Shown one piece after another: positions 43,793-54,100 of a DNA stretch of 64,000 nt. Position 1 is the first letter of the stretch. Each line of letters starts with the position of its first letter. Location: positions 114,937-178,936 of the forward strand of contig JANFNE010000014.1 in NCBI GenBank assembly GCA_024867545.1, in the 5' to 3' direction. The notes below the pieces were generated by a model. The model was not told the DNA's origin. It saw nothing but the letters and a program-made list of their open reading frames with translations, and ran no database searches. The position numbers were made by a program, and so were the translations under genes. The DNA is from Phytopythium helicoides. Lineage: Eukaryota > Oomycota > Peronosporomycetes > Pythiales > Pythiaceae.

Positions 43793-44830
43793 ATGGCGGT
43801 CGACGGGGCGGCGAGGGATGCCGCGGTGCAAGTGCTGACGGACTGTGGGCTGCTGCGGCTCATTGTGAGCTTCGAGGACGGACTTCCGCTCGTCGTGGGC
43901 GAGTTCTGGAAGCGGGAGGGAGGGCGGAGGTCGCCTGACGGCCGATATCCGATCAAGACGCAAGGAGGTTTGCCACAGCTGGCTGTGATGGCAGGAGACT
44001 TGGATATGCTTGACAAGCTCAAGCGACTGGCTGAAACGCCGGAGCACGGCAAGAGAGTTGAGCTGCAGTTCCATGAAGTTGTGCGCTGTGCGGTAGTGTG
44101 CGGGAGGCTTGAGGTGTTGCAGTGGCTGGAAGCAAACTTTATTCGAGGAGACTACGCATTTGAGTGGGACCTTCTCGACGTGGCTGTTGCCTTTTGTGAG
44201 GATACACGGGTGCTGCAGTGGCTAGACAACAATGTGCCTCACATGCGGTCGAGCGTGAACGCATGGGCGATGGAGAAAGCTGTCTCGGCAGGGAGAATCG
44301 ACACAGTCCGGTGGCTTCATGAGCACTACTACCAGGGATTCACGAGCTCGACGATGGACTCTGCCGCTGCCGGTGGACAGCCTTGAGATCGTGCAGTTTC
44401 TCACGAAAACCGACGGGAAGGCTGCTCAATCGCAGCCATGAACTTGGCAGCCAAGGGAGGACATTCAGAGGTTGTCAGGTTCTTGCATTTGCACCGACGC
44501 GAAGGGTGTACACGAGACGCCATGGCTGACGCTGCCGTTGCGGGGCATCATACTACGGTCAAGTTTCTCGGTACGAATCGCACTGAGGGAGTTTACGTGG
44601 GGACTCTTAACGACGTCACGTCTCGAGGAGACGTCGAGATGATCCGCTTGCTGTGCATACACACAAAAGCTGGGTGTTTGATGGATGCGAGACGCTGCGC
44701 AGCTGCGAAAGGCCACTCTTTAGCTGTAAAGGTGTTGGACAAGTTCATATCACCGCGCGTCAAGAAGTGCACAGCTTCGCTTCATTCATCGGCAGGACCG
44801 CGAAGATGCCAGAGCATGGTCCAGACGTAG
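43793..44830 (+). CDS. Ankyrin-repeat protein, copy 3, frame broken twice
   Basis: Homologous to copy 2 from VLTDCGLLRLIVSFEDGLPLVVGEF onward. The first frame runs 43793-44386 and ends at a premature TGA inside a repeat (MDSAAAGGQ). The text then continues as LEIVQFL in a second frame (about 44380-44400) and HENRREGCSIAAMN in a third (about 44403-44830). Two one-base changes within 25 bp thus break an otherwise perfect ankyrin repeat. Repeats continue to about 44740, and the protein would end at 44830 with a basic tail. It may be a recent pseudogene or carry assembly errors. Confidence 0.75.
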
Positions 44831-45320
44831 AGGCGACAGACATTGAGGCGACTTCAAGACATATATTTCCTTCCCGAGCATCCTCACGAGTCCTTATAGA
44901 CAGCTTCTCTCCACTCGTGATCTGTGCCGGGGATGCCAGCGTGTGATCCCAGAAGTGCAAACCTCGTGGTATCTTTGCTGATCAATCCGTAAACTCGCGT
45001 TTAGATGCTACTCTTAGGTGATGAAAGTTGACAATTGTGCGCCCGCATCAGCAAGCTTGAAGTTAGCAAGGAGATGTACTGCACATAGAGGCTGTTCAAC
45101 CACCCTCAAGTGTGTACAATGGCGTCACGCGACTCATGTATCTACAGTAGTCGATGCGGGACAAGAACATGCAGGCCATGGATTGTGTTTGAAGATGCAT
45201 TCCGAGCTTCAAGACTTCAATCTAGGCAAACCATCTCCGTACCACACGCGTGGAGCTCACTCAACAATGTTGCAGTCGATAGACCACACCTCATTCCCAC
45301 TAGTCGCGAGTGCCTTGACT
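44831..45320. other. Intergenic, no gene recognised
   Basis: About 490 bp between ankyrin copy 3 and the MFS transporter initiator. I see no conserved motif or RNA gene. Confidence 0.4.
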
Positions 45321-45336
45321 TCATTCCCCAATTTGC
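45321..45336 (+). promoter_or_regulatory. Oomycete initiator (Inr) of the MFS transporter
   Basis: TCATTCCCCAATTTGC matches the established oomycete initiator consensus TCATTYYNCAWTT closely. It lies 31 bp before the ATG at 45367, a usual distance for short oomycete leaders. Confidence 0.75.
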
Positions 45337-45366
45337 GAGCTCCTTCTCCCCCAAGATTACCATTCC

Positions 45367-46911
45367 ATGGCTGGTGGCGTGGTCGTCAACCTCCCCAACG
45401 ACCCTCAAGATGGCACACCCACAGAGGGCAAGCGGACTTTCGCGATTGTTGTCTGCGTCTTTGCGTCTCTTGGTGGTCTTTTCTTCGGCTATGACCAAGG
45501 CGTAACCTCGGGAGTGCTCATCATGGATTCTTTCATCTACGATTATTGTGTCGGATGGCACAACTTCACCCATACCCAATGTACATCATCGAGCGCGGAT
45601 CTCCCTGGAGCCTGGACCACGTTTACTGCTTGGTATGCCATGTGCTACACGCTAGGCTGCATGGCAGGAGCTTTCATCGGTGGCGTGGTCGCTGACAAGC
45701 TCGGTCGTCGCGCTACGATCTTCACCGCGAGCATTCTGTTCTGCATCGGCACCTCTTGGGTGTGTTTCAACCCCGCAATGGCTCATACTTCGCTTTACAT
45801 GGCACGAATGGTTCAAGGCTTTGGTGTTGGTAACTCGTCATTCTCGCTTCCGCTTTTTGGTGCGGAGATGGCTCCTCGCGAGCTTCGCGGTATGCTGTCG
45901 GGGTTTATGCAGATGACTGTCGTTACCGGTGTGTTCCTTGCCAACGTCGTCAACGTGATTGTCCAGTACCGCGATCGTGGTTGGCGTACCACCAACGGTG
46001 TAGCGATGGCACCACCAATTGTGGTCATGCTTGGAATCTGGTTTGTTCCTGAGAGCCCACGATGGACGTACATGCACAAGGGCCGCGAGGCTGCCGAGCA
46101 AGTCCTAACTCGACTGCGTCAAACTGACAAAGACCACGTGTCGTACGAGCTCAACGTGATCGGGCGTCAGGTAGAGCAAGAACTTGCAGAGGCTAAGGGT
46201 CTCGAAGAGTTGGCTGAACCGTCGATCCGCAAGCGTGTTGTGATCGCCATGTTGCTCCAGGTGCTACAACAGTGCACAGGAATCACGCCCATTATGAGCT
46301 ACGGCGCACTGATCTTCAAAGATATCACCAAGGCCGGCATTTATTCGTCGCTCTTCATCACTGGCGTCAAGTTCGTTGCCACCATTCCAGCAATGCGCTG
46401 GGTTGATACGTGCGGTCGTCGATACTTGCTTTTGCTTGGCGCCTTGGGAATGATTGGTGGTCACCTCATGGCTGCGATCCTTTTCACAGCATTGTGTAAC
46501 GGCAATGTCAGCGATGCGGGATGCCCTAAGGTCGGTGGATGGCTCATCTGTGTCGGGACGGCTCTGTTCTCAATCTTCTACGGCATCTCTTGGGGACCCG
46601 TGTGCTGGATTTACCCGGCAGAGATCTTTCCAATGAGTGTCCGAGCGTCGGCGGTGTCTCTCTCAACGGCCTCAAACTGGGCTGGTGCTGCAGTCATGAC
46701 GCAGGTCGTAAAACTCTTCCCGTACTTGAACATCAATGGCGTGTTCTTCCTGTTCGCCGGATTGTGCTGCATCTGCTTGGGGTTTGTGTACTTCTTTTGT
46801 CCCGAGACAATGGGTGTCATGCTTGAAGATGTCGAGACGCTATTCAACGGTCCACGCTATTCGACGAAGTCCGGTTTTGAGGAAATGAAGTCGCCTGTCG
46901 CTGCTGCGTAA
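45367..46911 (+). CDS. MFS sugar transporter (hexose:H+ symporter type)
   Basis: This intact 514-residue, 12-helix protein belongs to the sugar porter family of the major facilitator superfamily. Signatures: GGLFFGYDQGVTSGVL in helix 1, DKLGRRATIF in the 2-3 loop, RELRGMLSGFMQ, VPESPRWTYM at the end of the first half, QQCTGITPIMSYGALIF in helix 7, DTCGRRYLLLLGALGM in the 8-9 loop and YPAEIFPMSVRA in the 10-11 loop, all at the expected spacing. It probably sits in the plasma membrane and takes up hexoses. It is a single exon with a strong initiator 31 bp upstream. Confidence 0.93.
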   Translation: MAGGVVVNLPNDPQDGTPTEGKRTFAIVVCVFASLGGLFFGYDQGVTSGVLIMDSFIYDYCVGWHNFTHTQCTSSSADLPGAWTTFTAWYAMCYTLGCMAGAFIGGVVADKLGRRATIFTASILFCIGTSWVCFNPAMAHTSLYMARMVQGFGVGNSSFSLPLFGAEMAPRELRGMLSGFMQMTVVTGVFLANVVNVIVQYRDRGWRTTNGVAMAPPIVVMLGIWFVPESPRWTYMHKGREAAEQVLTRLRQTDKDHVSYELNVIGRQVEQELAEAKGLEELAEPSIRKRVVIAMLLQVLQQCTGITPIMSYGALIFKDITKAGIYSSLFITGVKFVATIPAMRWVDTCGRRYLLLLGALGMIGGHLMAAILFTALCNGNVSDAGCPKVGGWLICVGTALFSIFYGISWGPVCWIYPAEIFPMSVRASAVSLSTASNWAGAAVMTQVVKLFPYLNINGVFFLFAGLCCICLGFVYFFCPETMGVMLEDVETLFNGPRYSTKSGFEEMKSPVAAA

Positions 46912-47027
46912 TACGTTTGAGAGATGAATGGAAGAGCTATGCGCTTGAAGGCTAAGCTGATGAGAGCAAAATTAATCTCTACTTTTTTCTGAGGCCACCT
47001 CATATTCTGTAGGTTGTTAGAGACCTC

Positions 47028-47912
47028 TCAACCACCTCTCGCTAACTCGTCACCCTTGATAATGTCCGCTGCGTGAAATGCTGTCATGACAACCGTCGAA
47101 TGCACATTTCCATTCGGTATAAATGGGATAACAGATGCGTCTGCAACGCGCAGCTGATTGATCCCAAACACGCGCAGATGACTGTCCACGACACCATCAA
47201 TTTCGTCGTGACCCATCGCAGCACTACCCACCCAGTGTGTGTTGCGAAACACTGAGCGATGGACCCATTTCTCGAGGTCTGTGAAGGATAACTTTGCGTC
47301 AAACACATCACCTTTACATCGAACTGATGATGAAGGACTTACCGGGAGTGCTTGAAATGGATGCGCCAGGTGACAGCTCGCTTCCGATGATCCCCTTTTC
47401 GGCTGGTAAACGAAACGATAAATTTCTGTCAGCATGGATTTCCACCTTCTCATATACACAAACACGTACCAAGAGCTGCACCAATCTCTCGAACCACTCG
47501 GACGCCCCACGCTAGCTTCCATACGTCGTCGTGCTGAAGATGCTCAGTTTCATTTGCTGGTACTTCCGCTTCAATGTATGGAATGAGCTCGCCATCATGC
47601 TCGCGCTTGACCAGAACGACTCGATTGCGAGCACGAGGGTTGACCAGTGCCACGGTAACAAGAACTTCTGTCGAGTGATTCAAGTACGAACTGTTGGTGA
47701 GGTGTGGCTCCGACTTGCGCGGAAAGAGTGTCAACTGAATCTCTGGGGCCGTCGATCCGGGTGGAATCAAGAACGCACCAGCGCTGATACCAGCCGAACC
47801 CATGAGGCCGTAGCTTGATGCGTCGGCTTGCTGGAACTGCGTCGCATTGAAGTACATCTCCAGTTCTTCTTCAACATCATATGGGTGCGGAGCGATCGAT
47901 TCAGTCTCACCT
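47028..47912 (-). pseudogene. C-terminal part of a GMC oxidoreductase, 5' truncated
   Basis: Only the substrate-binding and C-terminal half of a GMC (glucose-methanol-choline) flavoenzyme is present. MYFNATQFQQADASSYGLMG (about 47855) and IQLTLFPRKSEPH (about 47735) come first. HWVGSAAMGHDEIDGVVD follows, with the conserved His near the flavin (about 47215), then LRVADASVIPFIPNGNVHS (about 47140). Two introns restore reading (about 47468-47405 and about 47340-47290). The N-terminal FAD-binding GxGxxG half should lie above 47912 but is absent; the terminal nucleoside transporter ends only about 130 bp away. The remaining exons look well kept, so the loss seems recent, or the missing half lies elsewhere. 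Confidence 0.72.
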
Positions 47913-48039
47913 ATAATAGTATATTTGAGTGAGATCGTAACTTAAAAAGGTAAGCTGAGGATCGAAGGCGTCATTTTGGAAACAAAATGGATCGATGGGA
48001 TCAAGCGAGCACCTAAAGCGCTCGCCGATAGACGAGAGC

Positions 48040-49413
48040 CTACAGGCCGAGCAGGTCGTACTCGCTGACGAAGAAGCCGAAGGTGGAGCCGAGCGCGAGC
48101 CCGAGGAACAGGCACCAGACCATGAGCGCGCCGCCGGACTCGCGGTCCTCGGGCTTGAGGAACGACGGCGCCTTGCCGATCGTCACGGTGGACAGCAGTC
48201 CGTTGGTGATGCCGATGAGGAAGTTGAGCACGATGTTGTACGCGATGGCGCCCATGTCACCGAAGCCGAACGCGTACAGATCCGTTCCCGCGACGCCCAT
48301 GAGTAGCAGCGGGATGAACGCGATGCGGAGCACCGAGAGACCCAGCGCCAGCTTCATGTCGAAGAAGCCGTACACGGCGCCAGTGGTGAGCAGCCGGCCG
48401 AAGAAATCGCCGTAGTTGTAGCCGCCCACGATGCCCGGCGAGCAGTACCAGGTGCTGGTCACGTCGTGCGAGATGTCGCTGTAAGGCGGCTCGAGGTTGC
48501 GAGCGGCGGCGCAGCCAAATCCTGGGAACACCGATAGCGACACGAAGAAGACGAGCACCTCGGCCACGGCGGGCACCCAGATGAGCTTGAAGATGCGGGT
48601 GAGGTTGCACAGAGTCTTCCACGGCGACACAGTGTTGAGCTCCTCGGCGGCAGCGAACTGTTCGTTGCGGTCCATGAGGAACTTGACACATGGCAGCGCC
48701 GTCAAGTAGCGGTAGAGCAGCACTGCTGAGACGATGACAACGCACAGCAGTCCAAAGAAGAGGTAGAACGCCAACGTCGTCGAGCTGCTGGTCTCGTGGA
48801 CGCCGCCGACAGCGAGACGAAGGATCGTAAGCACGCTCACGTTGATGATGCCGGCCGTGCCATTGCCGATCTGCACGGCTGAGGTGAACTTGGGGTCCGG
48901 GAAGAGTGCTGCGAACGCGTAGTACGTCGACTCGGTCAGCGAGTTGCAGAGCCCGATGCAGCTGATGCAGAACAGCACAAGGATGCCGCCTGTCTTCTCG
49001 TTGGAAAAGTTGATGGCGCTGAAAACCATGATGAGGATTCCGAAAAGCATGAAACACGCGTAGCCGGCGTGCACGCGACGGCGCTGGCCGAGAGCCTTGT
49101 CGAGACCCGTGAAGATCTGCATCGTCTGGCCGAGCACCATGGGCCATGTCGAGCACAGTGTGGTGAGGAAAGAGAAGTCGAGGCCCGAGTTGGCGAACTG
49201 CACAGTGTAGAAGTCTTGCGCGCTCAGGCACGAGTAGTACGCCCACAGCACTGAGCCATTGAGGAACATGAGCGAGAAGTAGATGAAGCGCTCGTTCTTG
49301 ACGAAGTCCTGGTAGATCTCCTCGGGCATGCCGTCACGAGGATCACGCCCGGCCTCGAGCGTCTCCTTCTCTACAGATAGGAGTGGGTCCGACTTGACGA
49401 CGGGAGACTGCAT
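48040..49413 (-). CDS. Equilibrative nucleoside transporter (ENT/SLC29), array copy A
   Basis: This is an intact 457-residue, roughly 11-helix protein and the most divergent member of the five-gene array. Conserved blocks are FIYFSLMFLNGSVLWAYYS (helix 1), LTESTYYAFAALFPDPKFTS and IGNGTAGIINVSVLTILRL (helices 4-5), the loop FLMDRNEQFAAAE, FFVSLSVFPGFGCAAARN (helix 7), and the C-terminal ENT signature GLLSTVTIGKAPSFLKPEDR followed by LMVWCLFLGLALGSTFGFF. The family moves nucleosides or nucleobases down a gradient or with protons. The ATG at 49413 is used; no initiator match lies just upstream. Confidence 0.88.
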   Translation of the reverse strand: MQSPVVKSDPLLSVEKETLEAGRDPRDGMPEEIYQDFVKNERFIYFSLMFLNGSVLWAYYSCLSAQDFYTVQFANSGLDFSFLTTLCSTWPMVLGQTMQIFTGLDKALGQRRRVHAGYACFMLFGILIMVFSAINFSNEKTGGILVLFCISCIGLCNSLTESTYYAFAALFPDPKFTSAVQIGNGTAGIINVSVLTILRLAVGGVHETSSSTTLAFYLFFGLLCVVIVSAVLLYRYLTALPCVKFLMDRNEQFAAAEELNTVSPWKTLCNLTRIFKLIWVPAVAEVLVFFVSLSVFPGFGCAAARNLEPPYSDISHDVTSTWYCSPGIVGGYNYGDFFGRLLTTGAVYGFFDMKLALGLSVLRIAFIPLLLMGVAGTDLYAFGFGDMGAIAYNIVLNFLIGITNGLLSTVTIGKAPSFLKPEDRESGGALMVWCLFLGLALGSTFGFFVSEYDLLGL

Positions 49414-50145
49414 GGTGCAAGGTGGCTCGGCTCAGCAGGAGCTTGGCTTGGTGGTCGGTGTGTCGCGAAAATTGCCGACTGGAGGCTTTGGTGCAGGAAT
49501 CGGCTCCAATCCTCGTCGTCACCCAACTTGCTTGACAAGGAAGGAGCCGGACGAGAGACACCAAGCGAGAAACGGTTGGTGGGCGATTCGTGGCGTCTAG
49601 GCTGGCAGCAAACATAGTGTCGCGCACTCTCCATCGGGTCTATGGCAGCGACAAATGGTCGCAAACGCCGGGGCTGGATGTGGTGATTGAGCGTCGTGAT
49701 CGCCGCCTCGAACTCCGTGTTGAGATGCCATGGAGCTCCTGGCAATGCACGCCACGCCACTGCTGGTCCTTTGCAACTGCACGATCCCCGCAGCCCGTGT
49801 TTGACCACCAACGACACCGACACGCGCTTCAGAGACCACGGCAAGCTCGTCTATGGTACGCCCATGTTTGTGCACGACTTCATTCAAACCCTCACTTGGC
49901 ACGCGACATTGAAGACTCATTGCCCCTCGGCGGTGGACTCGGGGACGCATCTGCCTACGCTAGACGACGAAACTGATGTGGCAATGGAGTTGATAAAATG
50001 AGATTGTACTATAGCCCTGGCTGGTTATAACAGCGCAGTGTAGTGGTGCGGACATTGCAGTGCGTCCCTGCAGTCCTCAGCGCACATTTCGCTAGCTCCT
50101 TCGTCTTCCTTTAACGCTAGCGAAGACGCCAACAAGACGAACAAC
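49414..50145. other. Intergenic between ENT copies A and B
   Basis: This 732-bp spacer contains overlapping open frames on both strands (about 49590-50000) with no recognisable domain. It lacks the upstream element seen for copies B, C and D. Confidence 0.4.
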
Positions 50146-51508
50146 TTACAGGCCGAGCAGACCCTGGTCACTCACGACGAAGCCGAACGTGGCGCCGACC
50201 GACAGACCGAGGAACAGGAACCACGCCATCACCGCACCACCCGACTCACGGTCCTCCGGCTTCAGGAGCGAAGGAGCCTTGCCGATTGTCACCGTCGACA
50301 GCAGACCGTTCGAGATACCGATGAGGTAGTTGAGCACGATGTTGAACGCAGCCGCGCCAATGCCGTTCGAGCCGAACGAGTAGAGGTCGGTACCGCCGAC
50401 GCCCATAAGCAGCAGCGGAATGAAGGCGATACGCAGGATCGAGAGACCAAGAGCCCAGTTCATGCTGAAGAACTGGTACACAATGCCCGTGGTAAGGAGA
50501 CGACCCATCCAGTCACCGAAGTCGTAGCCGCCGATGATACCAGGCGAGCAGTACCAGGTGCTCGTCAGCGTGTGCGACTCCTCACTGTAGGGAGGGAAGA
50601 GCGAGCGAGCACCAGTGCAGCCGAAGCCGGGGAACACGGTGAGCGACACGAAGAAACACCATGAATTGAGCAAGGGCCGGCACCCAAATGACCTTGAAAA
50701 TGCGCGTCAGGTTCGAGACGGTCTCGATAGGCGACATCGTCGTCAGATTCTCGTCCTTGGCCGACTGCTCGTTACGGTCCATCAGGAACTTCACGCACGG
50801 CACCTGGATCAGGTAGCGGTACAGCAGAACGGCAACAATAATGACGCAGCAGAGGACGCCAAAGAAGAGGTAGAAGGCAAGCTTGTCCGAGCTCGACGTC
50901 TGATGCACACCACCAACTGCCAGACGAAGAATCGTCAGCACCGTAATGTTGATCACACCGGCAGTGCCGTTGCCGATCTGGACGGCCGAAGTGAACTTGG
51001 GCTTGTGCAGGAGAGCAGCAAACGTGTAGTACGTCGACTCGGTGAGCGAGTTGCAGCAGCCGATGAGGCCAAAGCAAATGAGAACGAGGATGGCACCAGT
51101 CTTGTCACTCGAGAAATCGATCGCACTGAAGACCATGATGAGAATGGCGAGGATGAGGAAGCAAGCGTAGCCGACGTGGACGCGGAGACGCTGGCCGAGC
51201 TTCTTGTCAAGACCGAACACCATCTGAATCGTCTGTCCAGCGAACATGGGCCAGCACGTGCAGAGCGTCGTGAGGAACGAGAAGTCGAGGCCCGAGTTGG
51301 CGAAGCGCGTCTGGTAGAAGTTCTGGGCACTCAGACACGAGTAGTACGCCCACAGCACGGATCCGTTGAGGAACATGAGCGAGAAGTAGATGAAGCGCTC
51401 GTTCTTGACGAAGTCCTCGTAGATGTCGTCGGGCATGCCATCGCGGCCGTCCTCGAGCGACGAGGGCTCCTGCACAATGAGCTTGTCGGTCTTGTTTGGC
51501 GACTCCAT
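50146..51508 (-). CDS. ENT nucleoside transporter, array copy B, one-base frameshift
   Basis: Very close to copy C over its whole length: MESPNKTDKLIVQEPSSLED at the start (ATG at 51508), the FLMDRNEQSAKDENLTTM loop, and the LLKPEDRESGGAVMAWFLFL signature near the stop at 50146. An extra A in the run at about 50654-50656 (plus strand) shifts the frame just before helix 7. Copy C has one A fewer there. Because the rest is clean, this may be a homopolymer error. If real, the protein ends after helix 6. Confidence 0.82.
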
Positions 51509-51564
51509 CTCGACGAAAGACTCTCTCTGGGCTGGTTCCGCCGACGGGACCTGGGGCTTCGAGT

Positions 51565-51580
51565 GCAAATCGCAGAATGA
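51565..51580 (-). promoter_or_regulatory. Initiator of ENT copy B
   Basis: Read on the minus strand as TCATTCTGCGATTTGC, about 57-72 bp before the ATG. It fits the oomycete initiator except for G instead of A at one position and aligns with those of copies C and D. Confidence 0.6.
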
Positions 51581-51882
51581 CTCGAAAGCGACATACGTCG
51601 GCGGCTCGGTCAGTCGGCGGGTAACGAGGACCAGCGGCGGCCGGCTCCCTCCTGCCCAGCGTAGGAACGACGTGGTACAAGCAGCAACGCCGGTTTGAAG
51701 TACGGTACGAGCCCCCACCTGGGAGCACAGAGGCCGGCGAGGCCGCAGAGAACCGCTCGACGAGCGGCATCCTGCCCGGTGATGTGTGATACGCGCGACT
51801 TGATTGGCGTCGGTCTCACCTCGGGTTGTCTGATTAGGGGGAGGATGCGACAGAGACGGGGCGAAGAGCTACGCGGGACTCG

Positions 51883-51900
51883 ACCATACTTTATCCAAGT
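51883..51900 (-). promoter_or_regulatory. Upstream element shared by ENT copies B, C and D (B)
   Basis: On the minus strand ACTTGGATAAAGTATGGT, related to ACTTGATCAAAGTATGCT of copy D. It lies about 375 bp upstream of the start. Confidence 0.35.
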
Positions 51901-52400
51901 CAGACCCTGCTCTCCAGGTGCTGACTCGTCCTCGGAAGGAGTGATGGTGTATACAAAAATCAAGTTTAGTGCGGGACTTCCAGTGCAGTACTGGGATTTG
52001 CTCGGCACGAGGGTGTTTTATGCGCCATATATTAAAAAAAAAGATCGAAATGGAATGTAGTGTGGTACACATAGACATTGAAGTGCGGCACACGCATGCT
52101 CTGGTTGAAGTGAAGGCTGCGAGCAGCTCCATCAAAGTACGAGGCCGTCAAAGCGTTACGACTGTCAGTCATTGGACTCGTGGACAGGAGTCCCTAGTCC
52201 GCAGAGCAACAAATGAACGAATACAAGCAAGTCGACAGGGTCTCGAGGCACGTTCAGTTCATTGTTGCGGGTAATACATTACGTGTTGTTGCTTTTAGTA
52301 GGTCTGCATGTGATCGACCTAGTGAGCTGGACCAACTGTTCATTCACAAGAAAACAGCTCACACGTGTGTCCAGCCCAATCGACTGGTTCTTTTCCCTGA

Positions 52401-53762
52401 TTACAAGCCCAGCAGACCCTGGTCGCTCACGACGAAGCCGAAAGTCGAGCCGACCGACAGACCGAGGAACAGGAACCACGCCATCACCGCGCCGCCCGAC
52501 TCACGGTCTTCCGGCTTCAGGAGCGAAGGAGCCTTGCCGATTGTCACCGTCGACAGCAGACCATTGGTAATACCGATGAGGTAGTTGAGCACGATGTTGA
52601 ACGCAATTGATCCCATGATGTGCGAGCCAAACGAGTAGAGGCTGGTTCCGGCAACACCCATAAGCAGCAGCGGAATGAAGGCGATACGCAGGATCGAGAG
52701 CGCGAGAGCCCACTCCATTCGGAAGAACTGGTACACAATGCCCGTGGTAAGGAGACGGCCCATCCAGTCACCGTAGTCGTAGCCGCCAACGATACCAGGC
52801 GAGCAGTACCACGTGTTGGTGAGCGAGTGCTCGACCTCACTGTACGGCGGCGACAGGTTGCGCGCGCCAGCACAGCCAAATCCCGGAAACACGGCAAGCG
52901 ACACGAAGAACACCATGAATTGAGCAAGGGCCGGCACCCAAATGATCTTGAAAATACGAGCCAGGTTGCAGATCGTCTCCCACGGCGACATCGTAGTCAG
53001 ATTCTCGTCCTTGGCCGACTGCTCGTTACGGTCCATCAGGAACTTCACGCACGGCACCTGGATCAAGTAGCGGTACAGCAGAACGGCGGCAATGATCACC
53101 ACACACAGCAGTCCGAAGAAGAGGTAGAACGCCAGCGTGTCCGAGCTCGACGTAGCGTGAGTGCCGCCAACCGCCAGTCGAAGAATCGTTAGGATAGTCA
53201 CGTTCAGCACACCAGCGGTACCGTTGCCGATCTGGACGGCCGAAGTGAACTTGGGCTTGTGCAGGAGAGCAGCAAATGTGTAGTACGTCGACTCGGTGAG
53301 CGAGTTGCAGCACCCGATGAGACCGAAGCACACAAGCACAAGGATAGCGCCGGTCTTCTCGCTCGAGAAATTGATGGCGCTGAAGACCATGATGAGAATG
53401 GCGAGGATGAGGAAGCAAGCGTAGCCGACGTGGACGCGGAGACGCTGGCCGAGCTTCTTGTCTAGACCGAACACCATCTGAATCGTCTGGCCGACGAACA
53501 TGGGCCAGCACGTGCAGAGCGTCGTGAGGAAGGAGAAATCCACACCAGAGTTCGTGAAGTGGTCCTCGTAGAAGTTCTGGGCACTCAGACATGAGTAGTA
53601 CGCCCACAGTACGGATCCGTTCAGGAACATGAGCGAGAAGTAGATGAAGCGCTCGTTCTTGACGAAATCTTGGTAGATCTCCTCGGGCATGCCATCACGT
53701 CCATCTTCTAGCTCCGAGGGCGTCTGGATGATGAGTTTATCGGTCTTGCTCGGCGACTCCAT
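52401..53762 (-). CDS. ENT nucleoside transporter, array copy C (intact)
   Basis: This is an intact 453-residue transporter from the ATG at 53762 to the stop at 52401 and the best reference for the array. The acidic N-terminus MESPSKTDKLIIQTPSELED precedes helix 1 (FIYFSLMFLNGSVLWAYYS). The central loop FLMDRNEQSAKDENLTTMSP, helix 7 FFVSLAVFPGFGCAGARN and the C-terminal ENT signature (TVTIGKAPSLLKPEDRESGG) follow. In-frame sequence upstream (to 54140) lacks homology to the other copies, and an initiator sits between it and the ATG, so I exclude it. Intergenic sequence on both sides lacks other genes. Confidence 0.9.
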   Translation of the reverse strand: MESPSKTDKLIIQTPSELEDGRDGMPEEIYQDFVKNERFIYFSLMFLNGSVLWAYYSCLSAQNFYEDHFTNSGVDFSFLTTLCTCWPMFVGQTIQMVFGLDKKLGQRLRVHVGYACFLILAILIMVFSAINFSSEKTGAILVLVCFGLIGCCNSLTESTYYTFAALLHKPKFTSAVQIGNGTAGVLNVTILTILRLAVGGTHATSSSDTLAFYLFFGLLCVVIIAAVLLYRYLIQVPCVKFLMDRNEQSAKDENLTTMSPWETICNLARIFKIIWVPALAQFMVFFVSLAVFPGFGCAGARNLSPPYSEVEHSLTNTWYCSPGIVGGYDYGDWMGRLLTTGIVYQFFRMEWALALSILRIAFIPLLLMGVAGTSLYSFGSHIMGSIAFNIVLNYLIGITNGLLSTVTIGKAPSLLKPEDRESGGAVMAWFLFLGLSVGSTFGFVVSDQGLLGL

Positions 53763-53800
53763 TGTTGCTGTGTTGGGCTGACCCGCCTGTGACTCTCGAT

Positions 53801-53816
53801 GCAAATTTCGGAATGA
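53801..53816 (-). promoter_or_regulatory. Initiator of ENT copy C
   Basis: On the minus strand TCATTCCGAAATTTGC, about 40 bp before the ATG. It fits the oomycete initiator consensus except for A at the C position and is nearly identical to that of copy D. Confidence 0.65.
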
Positions 53817-54052
53817 CTGACTGACTGGAGCCGCACGACAAACCCGATGGCGGGAACGAGCTCCACGCACGTCGTTGGGGCCAACGGCTTCCTTGTCCCT
53901 CCGTCGCCCTGCGATTTGTAATAGTAGGAGACGTGGATGCACGGGGCCAGCGAGTTCATCAACACGCTTTCTGCATGTATCAATCACAACGTACACCAGC
54001 GGCACAGAGGCGCAGGCGACCGAAATCAAAGCTCGGCGTCGTGCACTGTACG

Positions 54053-54100
54053 TCCGCATAGCCGGGGGCTGAAATCCATGGAGCATACTCTGATCAAGGT
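54053..54100 (-). promoter_or_regulatory. Upstream element shared by ENT copies C and D (C)
   Basis: About 48 bp (plus strand TCCGCATAGCCGGGGG at one end, CATACTCTGATCAAGG at the other) recurring upstream of copy D at 56301-56347. It is about 290-340 bp from the start codon. A second shared block, TGAGAAGGGCCAAA followed by GA-rich sequence, lies at about 54128 and recurs upstream of copy E at about 58370. Confidence 0.5.

Noticed and set aside
50615..51580. 321-codon plus-strand open frame opposite ENT copy B (also 56659-57684 opposite E)
   Set aside because: These mirror the coding strand of the transporters and recur at the same place in each copy simply because the genes are homologous.
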